From assembly GCF_019655855.1 (NCBI RefSeq), contig NZ_BPFX01000021.1, positions 8,583 to 72,582 on the forward strand: a stretch of 64,000 nucleotides of DNA, written 5' to 3'. Position numbers and translations under genes: made by a program. Below, in pieces: positions 1-10,072 of the stretch. Source of the DNA: Pseudomonas paralcaligenes (GTDB lineage Bacteria; Pseudomonadota; Gammaproteobacteria; Pseudomonadales; Pseudomonadaceae). Every line of letters starts with the position of its first letter. The stretch's first letter is position 1. The notes beneath the pieces were generated by a model, which saw nothing but the letters and a program-made list of their open reading frames with translations, searched no databases and was not told the DNA's origin.

Positions 1-1258
<1,258 letters not shown>

Positions 1259-1272
1259 CGGTTTCTCCGTGG

Positions 1273-2691
1273 TCATTTCATGAAGCCCTCCATGAAGCCC
1301 GCCACGCCCTGGGCCAGGCGGCGGCGCCAGGGGGCGCTGTGGGGATCGGCCAGCACCCGGTCCTCGTGGACGAAGCTGCGGATGATGGCGTTGTAGCCCA
1401 GCCAGCGGCATGGCTCCGGCTCCCAGCCGGGCAGGCGCTCCAGGCCGGAATCGGCGTGGACCCAGGGCTGGCGGGTCAGCTCGTTGTCCTGGCCGAGGAT
1501 CAGCGCGGCCAGGGTGCGGCCGCCCAGGTTGCTGGCGCCCACGCCCTCCCCGCCGTAGCCGCCGGACAGGGCGATGCCGTTGCGCGGATCGCGCAGCATG
1601 TGCGGCTGGAAGCGCCGGGCCATGCCCAGGTTGCCACCCCAGGCGTGGGTCAGGCGCACGTCGCGCAACTGCGGGAACAGCTCGCCCAGCAGGTAGCGGC
1701 GCAGCTCGCGCTCGTCCTCGGTCAGGTTGAAATCGCTGCGCAGGCGGCCGCCGAAGCGGTAGCCGCCGCGGGCACCGAACACCAGGCGGTCGTCGGCGCT
1801 GCGCTGGCCGTAGGTGACCTGGCGGCTGGCTTCGCTGAAGGCCTGGCCGCGCTCCAGGCCGATCTCGGCCCAGACGGAGGCCGGCAGCGGCTCGGTGGCG
1901 ACGATCAGGCTCTGCACCGGCAACTGGTGCCGGCCCAGCGGCGGCAGGCTGGCGGCGTAGCCCTCCACCGCCGGCACCACCCAGTCGGCCTGCACGCTGC
2001 CGCTGGCGGTGCGCACCAGGCCGCGCTGCCAGTCGGTCACCCGGCTCTGCTCGTACAGCTCGACACCCATGGCCTCCACGCAGCGGGCCAGCCCGCGGGC
2101 CAGCCTGGCCGGCTGGAGCGTGGCGCAGTGCGGGCTGTACAGCGCCCCGTAGGGCCTGGCGACACGCAGTTGCTCGGCCAGCTCCGCCGGCGCCAGCCAG
2201 CGGTAGTCGTCCTCGCCCAGCCCCAGGTCGTGCAGATGCCGCAGGTGCTCCTGCAGGCCGCTCAGCTGTTCGGGGTAACGCGCGGCGCAATAGAGCACGC
2301 CGCCCTTGCGCAGATCGCAGGCGATGCCTTCGCGCGCGGTGACATCCGCCACTTCGTCGGGAATGCCGTGCAACAGGTCGAAGGCCGCCCGCCGTGCCTC
2401 GGCGGGCAGGCCGGCCAGCAGGCGATCCTCGCCGAGGATGTTGCCCATCAGCCAGCCGCCGTTGCGCCCGGAGGCGCCGAAGCCGGCGATCTCCGCCTCG
2501 AGCACGACGATGCGCAGCTGCGGCGCCTGGCGCTTGAGGTAGTAGGCCGTCCACAGGCCGGTGTAGCCGGCGCCGACGATCACCACGTCGGCACGCAGGT
2601 CGGCCTGCAGGCTCGGCCGCGCCGCCAGGGGCTCGTCGAGCTGGTCCATCCACAGGCTGATATCGCGCCACGGGCTCATCGGGGTCTCCAT
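1273..2691 (-). CDS. FAD-dependent amine oxidoreductase (PuuB/DAO family)
   Basis: 472-residue flavoprotein of the D-amino-acid-oxidase fold. The N-terminal Rossmann motif VVIVGAGYTGLWTAYYL is at about residues 35-51, followed by an acidic residue ending the second strand (VVLEAE) and the GASGRNGGWLMG segment usual for gamma-glutamylputrescine oxidase-like enzymes. GGYGGEGVGASNLGGR near residue 375 is the C-terminal FAD contact. By family it would oxidise a gamma-glutamylated or free polyamine to an aldehyde with release of ammonia and peroxide. It lies 33 bp behind an AraC regulator gene and overlaps or abuts the cupin gene, so the set is probably one operon with the polyamine-binding protein. 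The exact substrate is inferred, not shown. Confidence 0.88.
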   Translation of the reverse strand: METPMSPWRDISLWMDQLDEPLAARPSLQADLRADVVIVGAGYTGLWTAYYLKRQAPQLRIVVLEAEIAGFGASGRNGGWLMGNILGEDRLLAGLPAEARRAAFDLLHGIPDEVADVTAREGIACDLRKGGVLYCAARYPEQLSGLQEHLRHLHDLGLGEDDYRWLAPAELAEQLRVARPYGALYSPHCATLQPARLARGLARCVEAMGVELYEQSRVTDWQRGLVRTASGSVQADWVVPAVEGYAASLPPLGRHQLPVQSLIVATEPLPASVWAEIGLERGQAFSEASRQVTYGQRSADDRLVFGARGGYRFGGRLRSDFNLTEDERELRRYLLGELFPQLRDVRLTHAWGGNLGMARRFQPHMLRDPRNGIALSGGYGGEGVGASNLGGRTLAALILGQDNELTRQPWVHADSGLERLPGWEPEPCRWLGYNAIIRSFVHEDRVLADPHSAPWRRRLAQGVAGFMEGFMK

Positions 2692-2724
2692 CGTCGGTTG
2701 ATCGACAGAGACTAGTCAGCCGGC

Positions 2725-3546
2725 TCAGGACTTGTCTTGCGTGCGTGCCCGCGAGGAAATTTGCCGGAGGTAGGCCCGGGGCGTCATGCCCAGGTGCTCG
2801 CGGAAGCATTTGTAGAAGGCCGACAGCGAGTTGAAGCCGGCAGCGAAGGCCAGGTCGTCCACCCGGCCCGGGTCGCTGCCCACCTCCAGGCCGTCGAGCA
2901 GGTGCTGCAGGCGGGCCTGGTTGACGTAGCGGTAGAAGCTCTGGCCCAGCACCTGGTTGAGCAGGTGGGAAATCTGGTTGCGGCTGTAGCCGGTGGCGGC
3001 GGCGACCTGCTGCAGGTCCAGTTCGGGGTCGAGGAACGGCTTGTGGCGCTGGAAGTAGTCCTGCAGGTCCTGGGCCAGCAGGCCGAGCTGGCGTGCGGAC
3101 AGGCCCAGGCGGCTGGTCGCCGGACGCGCCAGGGCGCCTTCGCCGCCGCCGCGGGCCTCGCGCACCAGGGTGGCGTACTCGTTGATCCGCCAGATCAGCC
3201 CGTCGCGCACGGTGATCGCCTCGCCGGTACGGAACGACACCAGCCCCTCGCCGCCCAGCACACGGGTGCGGTACTGGATGAAGGCGGTGTGGCCGTCGAT
3301 ACGGATGCGGTCGACATGCTCCAGCAGCTCGCCGGGGCGCCGCGGCAGGTTGTTGCCGACGTACTCGCGCAGGTCGCCCAGGCGCATGGTGCGCTGCTGG
3401 AAGAAGTCGTTGTACTCGATGTCCGGGTGGTACAGCGCCAGCACCGCCTCCAGGTCGCGGTGCTTCCAGCTCAGGTGGTAGCGCAGGATGGTCTCGCGGG
3501 TGCGCTCGGTCTGCGCGGCGTCGTCGGGAAAGTCGCTGTCGTGCAT
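2725..3546 (-). CDS. AraC-type regulator with N-terminal NTF2/SnoaL-like domain
   Basis: 273-residue protein with an unusual pairing. Residues about 12-130 look like an NTF2/SnoaL-type cone (RETILRYHLSWKHRDLEAVLALYHPDIEYNDFF, then EYVGNNLP), and the C-terminal third is an AraC-type double helix-turn-helix (ATGYSRNQISHLLNQVLGQSFYRYVN; LAFAAGFNSLSAFYKCFREHLGMTPRAYLR). The first domain probably senses a small ligand. I start at the ATG at 3546: the open frame reaches 3615, but that would overlap the upstream AraC gene, and the extra residues look like noise. It sits directly in front of the amine oxidase gene and probably controls it. Confidence 0.85.
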   Translation of the reverse strand: MHDSDFPDDAAQTERTRETILRYHLSWKHRDLEAVLALYHPDIEYNDFFQQRTMRLGDLREYVGNNLPRRPGELLEHVDRIRIDGHTAFIQYRTRVLGGEGLVSFRTGEAITVRDGLIWRINEYATLVREARGGGEGALARPATSRLGLSARQLGLLAQDLQDYFQRHKPFLDPELDLQQVAAATGYSRNQISHLLNQVLGQSFYRYVNQARLQHLLDGLEVGSDPGRVDDLAFAAGFNSLSAFYKCFREHLGMTPRAYLRQISSRARTQDKS

Positions 3547-3589
3547 GGCGGTTCGGCGGGCTGGGGACCCGCGCAGCTTGCCCGATTCC

Positions 3590-4369
3590 TCAGCCGGCGA
3601 ACAGGCGGATGCCACGCGGCTGGGCCAGCGCCGCTGAGGGGCTCATGCCGATGATGGTGCGGAAGGTGTGGCTGAAATGCGCCGAGTCGGTGAAGCCGGC
3701 GGCCATCGCCGCATCGGTCAGGTTCATGCCGCGGGCCACGCCGACGCTGGTGACGAACAGCCGGTGCCACTGGCGGTAGCGGCGGATGGGAATGCCGATC
3801 TTCTGCCGGAACAGCTGGGTCAGGCGCGGCACCGACAGCCCCACCTGCTCGGCCAGGAACTCGATGGACTGGTTACACGCCACGTCGGCCTTGATCAGCT
3901 GCACAGCCCGGACGATGCGCGGGTCGCAGGCGAAGCCGGGCGGCGGCCGCTGCTGTGGATTGATCAGCCGCTCCAGCCAGTCGTAGGCCTCCGGCGGCGA
4001 CGCGATGCGCCGGTGCAGGTCGTCGAAGTCGGCGATGCAGGCCGCCTCGTCGCCCAGGGCGAAGTGCACCGGCCCGTGGCGGTTCTCCATGCGTGGCAGC
4101 AGCAGGGCGTGGTCCTCGCCGAACACATCCAGGTAGATGATCGCCACCCGCGAGCCACGGCTGTCCACGACCAGGTCCAGGCCCGCGGGCAGCAGGGCGC
4201 TGCGGCAGGCCAGCTCGTCGTCGCGGCAATGGATCGCCAGCTCGCCGTCGAGGGCGACCAGCAGCATGGCGGCGGCCTGCGACAAGCGCAGCGGCTCGTC
4301 GAAGGCACTGAGGTAGAAGGTGCGCTTGTCCCACAGGTAGAGCAGGACCGGGGCATCGCTCGGAGGCAT
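3590..4369 (-). CDS. AraC-family transcriptional regulator
   Basis: 259-residue regulator. The N-terminal half (LLYLWDKRTFYLSAFDEPLRLSQAAAMLLVALDGELAIH) resembles a cupin-like effector domain. The C-terminal half holds two helix-turn-helix units: SIEFLAEQVGLSVPRLTQLFRQKIGIPIRRYRQW and LTDAAMAAGFTDSAHFSHTFRTIIGMSPS. The ATG at 4369 has GAGAGA just upstream; the frame stays open to 4489, but that extension has no family likeness. It is divergent from the lipase gene, with about 220 bp between them, and is followed after 43 bp by the second AraC gene. It could act on itself, on the lipase, or on the downstream amine genes. Confidence 0.85.
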   Translation of the reverse strand: MPPSDAPVLLYLWDKRTFYLSAFDEPLRLSQAAAMLLVALDGELAIHCRDDELACRSALLPAGLDLVVDSRGSRVAIIYLDVFGEDHALLLPRMENRHGPVHFALGDEAACIADFDDLHRRIASPPEAYDWLERLINPQQRPPPGFACDPRIVRAVQLIKADVACNQSIEFLAEQVGLSVPRLTQLFRQKIGIPIRRYRQWHRLFVTSVGVARGMNLTDAAMAAGFTDSAHFSHTFRTIIGMSPSAALAQPRGIRLFAG

Positions 4370-4591
4370 GGACGTCTCTCGCCCTGTTCTTGTTTTTGTG
4401 GGCGGCAGGGTTACCACAGGCGCGCCGGCGATGAAAGTCCATCTGCCAACGGCGTCGCAATAATTCGCGTGCCGCCCGGGCGATTTCATCAGTTCTTACA
4501 AGCCGACCCTGTGCGCGAGTGTTTTCATGGCCGCCACCTCCGCTGCTGTGTGCGGAGCCACAAAAACAAAAACGAACACACAGGTACCCCC

Positions 4592-5530
4592 ATGAAGAAG
4601 CTGCTGATCCCGGCGCTGGCCACTCTCGGCCTGTGCGCCACCCTCCCTGCGCAGGCCAACACCCAGTCGCAGACCAAGAACCCCATCGTCCTCGTCCCAG
4701 GCATCTTCGCCTTCGACACCATCGCCAGCGTCGACTATTGGCACCAGATCCCCAGCGCCCTGCAGAGCCAGGGCGCCAAGGTCCACGTGCCGAAGATCAA
4801 CGCCTTCGACAGCTCGGCCAAGCGCGGCGAATCGCTGATCGCCCAGCTCGAGCAGATCCGCGCCAGCTCGGGCGGCAGCGTCAAGAAGTTCAATCTGATC
4901 GGCCATAGCCAGGGCGGCATCACCGCACGCTATGTGATGAACACCCGCCCCGACCTGGTGGCCTCGGTGACCACCCTGAACTCGCCGCACAAGGGCTCGC
5001 CGCTGGCCGACCTGGTCACCGGCGTCGCACCGCCCGGCAGCCTGAAGGGCGTCGCCTTCGACGTGTTCACCAACGCCGTGGGCAACCTGGTCAACCTGCT
5101 GTCCAACAACCGCAAGAGCCCGTCGGACGTGCGCGCCATGCTCGCCGAGTTCAACAAGCCCGGCGCCACCGCCAACAACCAGCGCTACCCGGTTGGCGTG
5201 CCGACCAGCGCCTGCGGTGAAGGCCCGGAGACGGTCACCCTCAACGGCAACAGCATCCGCCTGTACTCGCTGAGTGGCACCGCGCCCCTGACCAACGTGT
5301 TCGACCTCTCCGACCCGCTGTTCGCCGTCACCTCGCTGGCCTTCAGCGAGGCCAACGACGGCGTCACCGGCCGCTGCTCCAGCCACTTCGGCAAGGTGCT
5401 CAAGGACAACTACACGATGAACCATCTGGACATCAACAACCAGGTGCTGGGTCTGGTGTCGCTGTTCGAAACCAATCCGAAGACCCTCTACCAGAACCAG
5501 GCCAACCGCCTGAAGAACCTCGGTCTGTAA
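4592..5530 (+). CDS. lipA: Secreted triacylglycerol lipase (subfamily I.1)
   Basis: 312-residue exported lipase that hydrolyses ester bonds of long-chain acylglycerols outside the cell. A signal peptide ends at ...LPAQA (residue about 22). The mature enzyme begins with the oxyanion-hole strand IVLVPGIFAFD. The nucleophile elbow GHSQG places Ser106. Later segments AND(G) and NHLDINNQV carry the expected Asp and His of the triad. Two Cys in TSACGEG and TGRCSSH match the single disulfide known in P. aeruginosa LipA. Length agrees with that family (about 311). It is followed by its foldase gene, as is usual for this subfamily, with a hairpin in the 52-bp gap. Export is expected through Sec and then the type II system. 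Confidence 0.96.
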   Translation: MKKLLIPALATLGLCATLPAQANTQSQTKNPIVLVPGIFAFDTIASVDYWHQIPSALQSQGAKVHVPKINAFDSSAKRGESLIAQLEQIRASSGGSVKKFNLIGHSQGGITARYVMNTRPDLVASVTTLNSPHKGSPLADLVTGVAPPGSLKGVAFDVFTNAVGNLVNLLSNNRKSPSDVRAMLAEFNKPGATANNQRYPVGVPTSACGEGPETVTLNGNSIRLYSLSGTAPLTNVFDLSDPLFAVTSLAFSEANDGVTGRCSSHFGKVLKDNYTMNHLDINNQVLGLVSLFETNPKTLYQNQANRLKNLGL

Positions 5531-5535
5531 GCCGC

Positions 5536-5567
5536 GCGGGCATGGCCAGGCACTGCGCCATGCCCGC
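5536..5567 (+). promoter_or_regulatory. Perfect 11-bp hairpin between lipase and foldase genes
   Basis: GCGGGCATGGC at 5536-5546 pairs exactly with GCCATGCCCGC at 5557-5567 across a 10-base loop. No T-run follows, so it is not a plain terminator. It could partly attenuate read-through or stabilise the lipA end of the mRNA, giving more lipase than foldase. The role is inferred. Confidence 0.6.
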
Positions 5568-5582
5568 CGCGAGGAGTGCTCG

Positions 5583-6608
5583 ATGTCCAGCAGAATCATC
5601 CTGGCCGCCCTGGCCGTCGGCGCGACGGTGGTCGGCAGCACCTTGCTGCTGTATCGCCCGCAGCCCACTACCCCCATCCAAGCCGAATCCACGTCGCCGG
5701 CCGCCGCGCCCGCGAACGACGAGCGCAGTCGCCAGGCCAGCGCCCTCAACCACCAGCTGCGCAAGACTCAGGCCGCCGCTCTGGCCGACCCGGGCCCGCT
5801 GCCACCCTCCCTGCAAGGCGCCAGCCATGGCGTGATCCTCGGCATGGATGCGCAGGGCAATCTGGTGCTGCAGTCCGACCTGCTGCACCTGTTCGACTTC
5901 TACCTGGCCGGCCGCGAGGAAGAAGGCCTGGACAAGGTACTGACCCGCATCCACCGGGACCTGGCCGCCCAGCTGAAAGGCAACGCCCTGAACCAGGCGC
6001 GCGACCTGCTGAGCCGCTACGTGGACTACCGCATCGCCCTGCAGAACCTGCCCGAGGCCGGCATCGCTCTGGATGCCGAGGCCCTGCGCCAGCGCCTGGA
6101 CGCGCTCAACGCCACGCGCCAGCAGTATTTCAGCGCCGAGGAATACGCCGTGTTCTTCGCCCGCGAAAACGCCGAGGACGAATACGCGGTGCAGCGCCTG
6201 GCGCTGGGCCAGCAGAAGGACCTCAGCGAGGAGCAGCGCCACCAGGCCATCGCCGAACTGGAACAGCAGTTGCCCAATGAGGTTCGCGAGACCCGGGCGG
6301 CCAGCACCCGCCATGGCGACCTCTATGCCGCGACCCAGGCCATGCAGGCACGAGGCGCCAGCGCCGAGGAAATCCGCCAGTTGCGCGAACAGGAACTGGG
6401 CAGCGAGGCCGCAGACGCCCTGGCCGAACTGGACCGCCAGCAGGCCGCCTGGCAGCAGCGCCTGGTCGACTACGCCGCCGAGCGCAACCGCCTGCGCGCC
6501 GCGGGGCTCAGCGACACCGACCTGCAGGCGGCCGTCGCCGAGCTGCAGGCGAGCCGTTTCGACGCGCTGGAGCGCAAACGGGTAGAGGCACTGGACGCGG
6601 AGCTGTAA
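5583..6608 (+). CDS. lifO: Lipase-specific foldase (Lif, steric chaperone)
   Basis: 341-residue inner-membrane-anchored periplasmic chaperone that folds LipA before secretion. It has an N-terminal membrane anchor (IILAALAVGATVVGSTLLLY, residues about 5-24), a Pro/Ala-rich linker, and then the conserved region with HLFDFYLAGREEEGL, a variant of the Lif RxxFDY motif. The rest is long and alpha-helical, rich in Glu, Gln, Arg and Leu. This matches the extended helical foldase known from Burkholderia and Pseudomonas. GAGGAG lies a few bases before the ATG. Position directly after lipA supports the call. Confidence 0.94.
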   Translation: MSSRIILAALAVGATVVGSTLLLYRPQPTTPIQAESTSPAAAPANDERSRQASALNHQLRKTQAAALADPGPLPPSLQGASHGVILGMDAQGNLVLQSDLLHLFDFYLAGREEEGLDKVLTRIHRDLAAQLKGNALNQARDLLSRYVDYRIALQNLPEAGIALDAEALRQRLDALNATRQQYFSAEEYAVFFARENAEDEYAVQRLALGQQKDLSEEQRHQAIAELEQQLPNEVRETRAASTRHGDLYAATQAMQARGASAEEIRQLREQELGSEAADALAELDRQQAAWQQRLVDYAAERNRLRAAGLSDTDLQAAVAELQASRFDALERKRVEALDAEL

Positions 6609-6648
6609 ATCCCACCGCCTGAGCTAAGCTGAGCCCAGGAGGTGTCCG

Positions 6649-6873
6649 ATGGACCAACAGAACGACGACAACAACAAGCCGCTGACCTTCCGCGAGATGC
6701 TGCAGAGCGTGCTGGCCGCCGCCATCGGCGTACAGAGCGGCAAGAACCGGGCGCGCGACTTCGAACGCGGCAAGCCGATCCACTTCATCCTGCTCGGTGT
6801 GCTGTTCACTTCGGTGTTCGTGCTGCTGCTGTTCGCGCTGGTCAGGCTGGTGCTGCACCTGGCCGGGGTCTGA
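6649..6873 (+). CDS. DUF2970 small membrane protein
   Basis: 74-residue protein with a cytosolic N-terminal half (LTFREMLQSVLAAAIGVQSGKNRARDFERG) and one C-terminal transmembrane helix (FILLGVLFTSVFVLLLFALVRLVLHL). The pattern of an FRE.LQSVLAAA.GVQS..NR..DF stretch followed by a membrane helix is that of the DUF2970 family, widespread in proteobacteria and of unknown function. A strong CAGGAGG ribosome site precedes the ATG. It follows the foldase gene by 40 bp and may be cotranscribed with it. Confidence 0.85.
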   Translation: MDQQNDDNNKPLTFREMLQSVLAAAIGVQSGKNRARDFERGKPIHFILLGVLFTSVFVLLLFALVRLVLHLAGV

Positions 6874-6876
6874 GGC

Positions 6877-7929
6877 TCAGCGCAGCAGGCTGTCGATCGA
6901 GCAGGAATAGGCCTTCATGGCCCGATTGCGGGTGGCGCTGAAACGACGGAAGTCCAGGCCCAGGTCGGCACTGCCGATCCGCTTCAGGAGTTTCTTCGCC
7001 TGTCCCGCATCGACCAGGCGCAGCAGGCGGGCCATCTGGTCCTTGCCACCGCGCTCGGCGAAGTCCAGCCCGGCGGCGTGATCGTGCAGCATCACCAGCG
7101 CGCAGCCACCGAGAATGAAATGGCCGGTGGCGAGCGTGCCGATCCTGCCGTCCATGCGTGCCCGCAGCGCACGTTCGGAATTGTTCAGCGCCGTGTAGGC
7201 GAGGCGTCTGCCCTGCTCTTCCGCCGCCTGCATGGCGCCGAAAGCCATCTCATCGTTGGCCGACCAGACCAGGGCCACATTGGGATAGCGGGGCAAAAGG
7301 GCCCCGGCCTGCTCGTAGGCGCGCTGCCGGCTCCACTCGCCGTAGAGCAGCTGGCGCAGGCGCACCTGAGGCCACTCCGCAAGGGCGCGGTGCAATCCTT
7401 CTTCCCGCAGGGTGGCGGAAGGCGTGTTCTTCACCCCGGAAAAAGCCACCAGCTCGCTTCCCTCGCGCGCGCCCTTGAGCAGGTCACGCGCCATCAGGTA
7501 GCCGGCCTCCTCGTCGTTGGCGACCAGACTGCCGATCCAGTTGGCGTACTTCTCCCGGCTACCGCCGGCCAGCCGCTGCTGCTCCACGGTGAGCGTGCTG
7601 TGCAGGGTGAACAGGCGGATGCCGCTGTCGGCCAGCAGGCGGAGGATCTCCGGGCCGAGATACTGCTCGTTGGAAAACAGCAGGTAATCGGGCTTGCGCT
7701 GGCGTTCGAGCAGGGCACGGGCGTTGCGCAGGACCGTCTCGTTGTCGCGCTCGCCGTAGAGCACCTCCAGCTCCATGCCCAGGTCGCCAGCCGCATCCTG
7801 CATGTAGCGGCTGTAGTCGACCCAGAAGCTTTCGCTGGAATAGCCGGGGTTGAAGAAGACCACGGAGGTGGCCTGCACCGGGGCGCAGAAGGCGCTGAAA
7901 CAGAGGCACAGGAAAATACGGAACGACAA
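6877..7929 (-). CDS. Periplasmic ABC-type sugar-binding-like protein
   Basis: About 350 residues with a type I periplasmic binding fold. Recognisable pieces are VVFFNPGYSSESFWVDYSRYMQDAAGDLGMELEVLYGERD, ANDEEAGYLMARDLL, and the hinge-like NVALVWSANDEMAFGAMQAAEEQGR. No permease or ATPase is adjacent, so it may feed a sensor rather than a transporter. The start is uncertain: the signal peptide (LSFRIFLCLCFSAFCAPVQA) begins at a TTG at 7929, which I prefer. An ATG at 8025 would put 32 unlikely residues before it. The gene converges on the DUF2970 gene with only 3 bp between the stops. Confidence 0.8.
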   Translation of the reverse strand: MSFRIFLCLCFSAFCAPVQATSVVFFNPGYSSESFWVDYSRYMQDAAGDLGMELEVLYGERDNETVLRNARALLERQRKPDYLLFSNEQYLGPEILRLLADSGIRLFTLHSTLTVEQQRLAGGSREKYANWIGSLVANDEEAGYLMARDLLKGAREGSELVAFSGVKNTPSATLREEGLHRALAEWPQVRLRQLLYGEWSRQRAYEQAGALLPRYPNVALVWSANDEMAFGAMQAAEEQGRRLAYTALNNSERALRARMDGRIGTLATGHFILGGCALVMLHDHAAGLDFAERGGKDQMARLLRLVDAGQAKKLLKRIGSADLGLDFRRFSATRNRAMKAYSCSIDSLLR

Positions 7930-8065
7930 TTCGTGAACCCGGATTCGGCAGTAGGCGGCGGAGTATACAGCGCCACTGTCGATCAGGGGTCTCGTCGATC
8001 CGCGCGGACAGGCAGCCGGAAGCAACGCCGGGCTCTCGACGCAGGCTCCGGCTTGTCGAAAGGGT

Positions 8066-8179
8066 TTACTGGTGGCTGACCCAGAACACGGCGGTACTCA
8101 CCACCAGCACGATCAGCGCCAGTATCGCCCAGGCGTCGACGACGCTGTCCTTGTCATCAGAGACTGAATGCTTGGTCAT
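8066..8179 (-). CDS. 37-residue single-pass membrane protein
   Basis: Small gene. The protein starts MTKHSVSDDKDSVVDAW and continues with one hydrophobic helix (AILALIVLVVSTAVFWV) before a short SHQ end, so it should be a single-pass inner-membrane protein. AAGGTG stands eight bases before the ATG. It is divergent from cysI. I do not recognise a named family, and its function is unknown. Confidence 0.6.
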   Translation of the reverse strand: MTKHSVSDDKDSVVDAWAILALIVLVVSTAVFWVSHQ

Positions 8180-8413
8180 GGCTACACCTTTCTTGTGGTT
8201 ATTGGGTGTCACCACAGTTAAGACCAGGCTCGCCGTCGCCTCAAGCCGATTCGCTTATCTAATTTAGCTATGTACTTATATGGAAACTTCACTTTTTCCC
8301 ATATTTACGAACTGGTATCTTCCCCAGCCTGAATAAAGAGCGCGTTTACCGTGCGCGCGAGAAAAAACCATCGCTGCCTGATGAAGCAGTAGCCTGACCT
8401 CCACAGGACACCT

Positions 8414-10072
8414 ATGTACGTATACGACGACTACGATCAGCGGATCGTCGAGGACCGCGTCAAGCAGTTCCGCGACCAGACCCACCGCTACCTGGCCGGT
8501 GAGCTTTCCGGCGAGGAGTTCCGCCCGCTGCGCCTGCAGAACGGCCTCTATATCCAGCGCTACGCGCCGATGCTGCGCATCGCCGTGCCGTACGGCCTGC
8601 TGAACTCCACCCAGGTGCGCAAGCTGGCGCAGATCGCTCGCGACTATGACAAGGGCTACGCCCACATCAGCACCCGCCAGAACGTGCAGTTCAACTGGCC
8701 GGAGCTGGAAGACGTGCCGGAGATCCTGGCGGAGCTGGCCACCGTGCAGATGCACGCGATCCAGACCAGCGGCAACTGCATCCGCAACACCACCACCGAC
8801 CAGTTCGCCGGCGTGGCCAAGGACGAGATCGTCGACCCGCGCCCCTGGTGCGAGATCATCCGCCAGTGGTCCACCTTCCACCCCGAGTTCACCCACCTGC
8901 CGCGCAAGTTCAAGATCGCCGTCAACGGCGCCGTGAGCGACCGCGCCGCGGTCGAAGTGCATGACATCGGCCTGGAAGCAGTGCAGAACGAGGCCGGCGA
9001 GCTGGGCTTCCGCGTCGCCGTCGGCGGCGGCCTGGGCCGGACCCCGATCGTCGGCAGCTTCATCAACGAATTCCTGCCGTGGCAGCACCTGCTCGGCTAC
9101 CTCGACGCCATCCTGCGCGTGTACAACCGCTATGGCCGTCGCGACAACAAGTACAAGGCGCGCATCAAGATCCTGGTCAAGGCGCTGACCCCGGAAGTCT
9201 TCGCCGAGAAGGTCGAGGCCGAGTTCGCCCACCTCAAGGATGGCCCGACCACCCTCACCGAGGCCGAAGTCGCCCGCGTCGCCGCCCACTTCGTCGACCC
9301 GGCCTATCGTGAACTGGCCGAGCAGGATGCCGAGCTGGCCGCCCTCGACGCCCAGCATCCGGGCTTCGCCCGCTGGCGCCAGCGCAATGCCTTCGCCCAC
9401 AAGAAGCCGGGGTACGTCGCCGTGACCCTGTCGCTGAAACCCACCGGCGTCGCCCCCGGGGACGTCACCGACAAGCAGCTGGAAGCCATCGCCGACCTGG
9501 CCGACCGCTACAGCTTCGGCGAGGTGCGCAACAGCCACAACCAGAACATTATCCTCGCCGACGTCGAGCAGCAGCAGCTGTTCACCCTGTGGGGCGAGTT
9601 GCGCGAACTGGGCTTCGCCACGCCGAACGTGGGCCTGCTGACCGACATCATCTGCTGCCCGGGCGGCGACTTCTGCTCCCTGGCCAACGCCAAGTCGATC
9701 CCGGTGGCTGAAGCCATCCAGCGCCGCTTCGACGACCTGGACTACCTGTTCGACATCGGCGACCTCGACCTGAACATCTCCGGCTGCATGAACGCCTGCG
9801 GCCACCACCACGTCGGCCACATCGGCATCCTCGGCGTGGACAAGAAGGGCCAGGAGTTCTACCAGGTCTCCCTCGGCGGCAGCGCCGGTCGCGAATCCAG
9901 CCTGGCGCAGATCCTTGGCCCGTCCTTTGCCCAGGAGCAGATGGCCGACGTGATCGACAAGCTGATCAAGGTCTACGTCGAGCAACGCACCGAAGAAGAA
10001 ACCTTCCTCGATACCTTCCGCCGTATCGGGATCGACCCGTTCAAGGAGCGCGTCTATGCAGCGAATCATTAA
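8414..10072 (+). CDS. cysI: Nitrite/sulfite reductase hemoprotein (sulfite reductase, CysI type)
   Basis: 552-residue siroheme and [4Fe-4S] reductase of sulfur assimilation, reducing sulfite to sulfide. It has the duplicated ferredoxin-like halves of the family (YGLLNSTQVRKLAQIARDYDKGYAHISTRQNVQFNWPEL early; later DRYSFGEVRNSHNQNIILADV). The siroheme/cluster cysteines are in CCPGGDFC (about residue 415) and SGCMNACGHHH (about residue 460). The Pseudomonas enzyme is of the ferredoxin-linked, one-subunit type. AGGA precedes the ATG. It overlaps the DUF934 gene by 17 bp, the usual arrangement in this genus, so the two are translated together. Confidence 0.94.
   Translation: MYVYDDYDQRIVEDRVKQFRDQTHRYLAGELSGEEFRPLRLQNGLYIQRYAPMLRIAVPYGLLNSTQVRKLAQIARDYDKGYAHISTRQNVQFNWPELEDVPEILAELATVQMHAIQTSGNCIRNTTTDQFAGVAKDEIVDPRPWCEIIRQWSTFHPEFTHLPRKFKIAVNGAVSDRAAVEVHDIGLEAVQNEAGELGFRVAVGGGLGRTPIVGSFINEFLPWQHLLGYLDAILRVYNRYGRRDNKYKARIKILVKALTPEVFAEKVEAEFAHLKDGPTTLTEAEVARVAAHFVDPAYRELAEQDAELAALDAQHPGFARWRQRNAFAHKKPGYVAVTLSLKPTGVAPGDVTDKQLEAIADLADRYSFGEVRNSHNQNIILADVEQQQLFTLWGELRELGFATPNVGLLTDIICCPGGDFCSLANAKSIPVAEAIQRRFDDLDYLFDIGDLDLNISGCMNACGHHHVGHIGILGVDKKGQEFYQVSLGGSAGRESSLAQILGPSFAQEQMADVIDKLIKVYVEQRTEEETFLDTFRRIGIDPFKERVYAANH

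Noticed and set aside
4496..5764. 422-residue frame antisense to lipA
   Set aside because: It runs opposite a lipase with signal peptide, GHSQG and triad, and shows no motif of its own.
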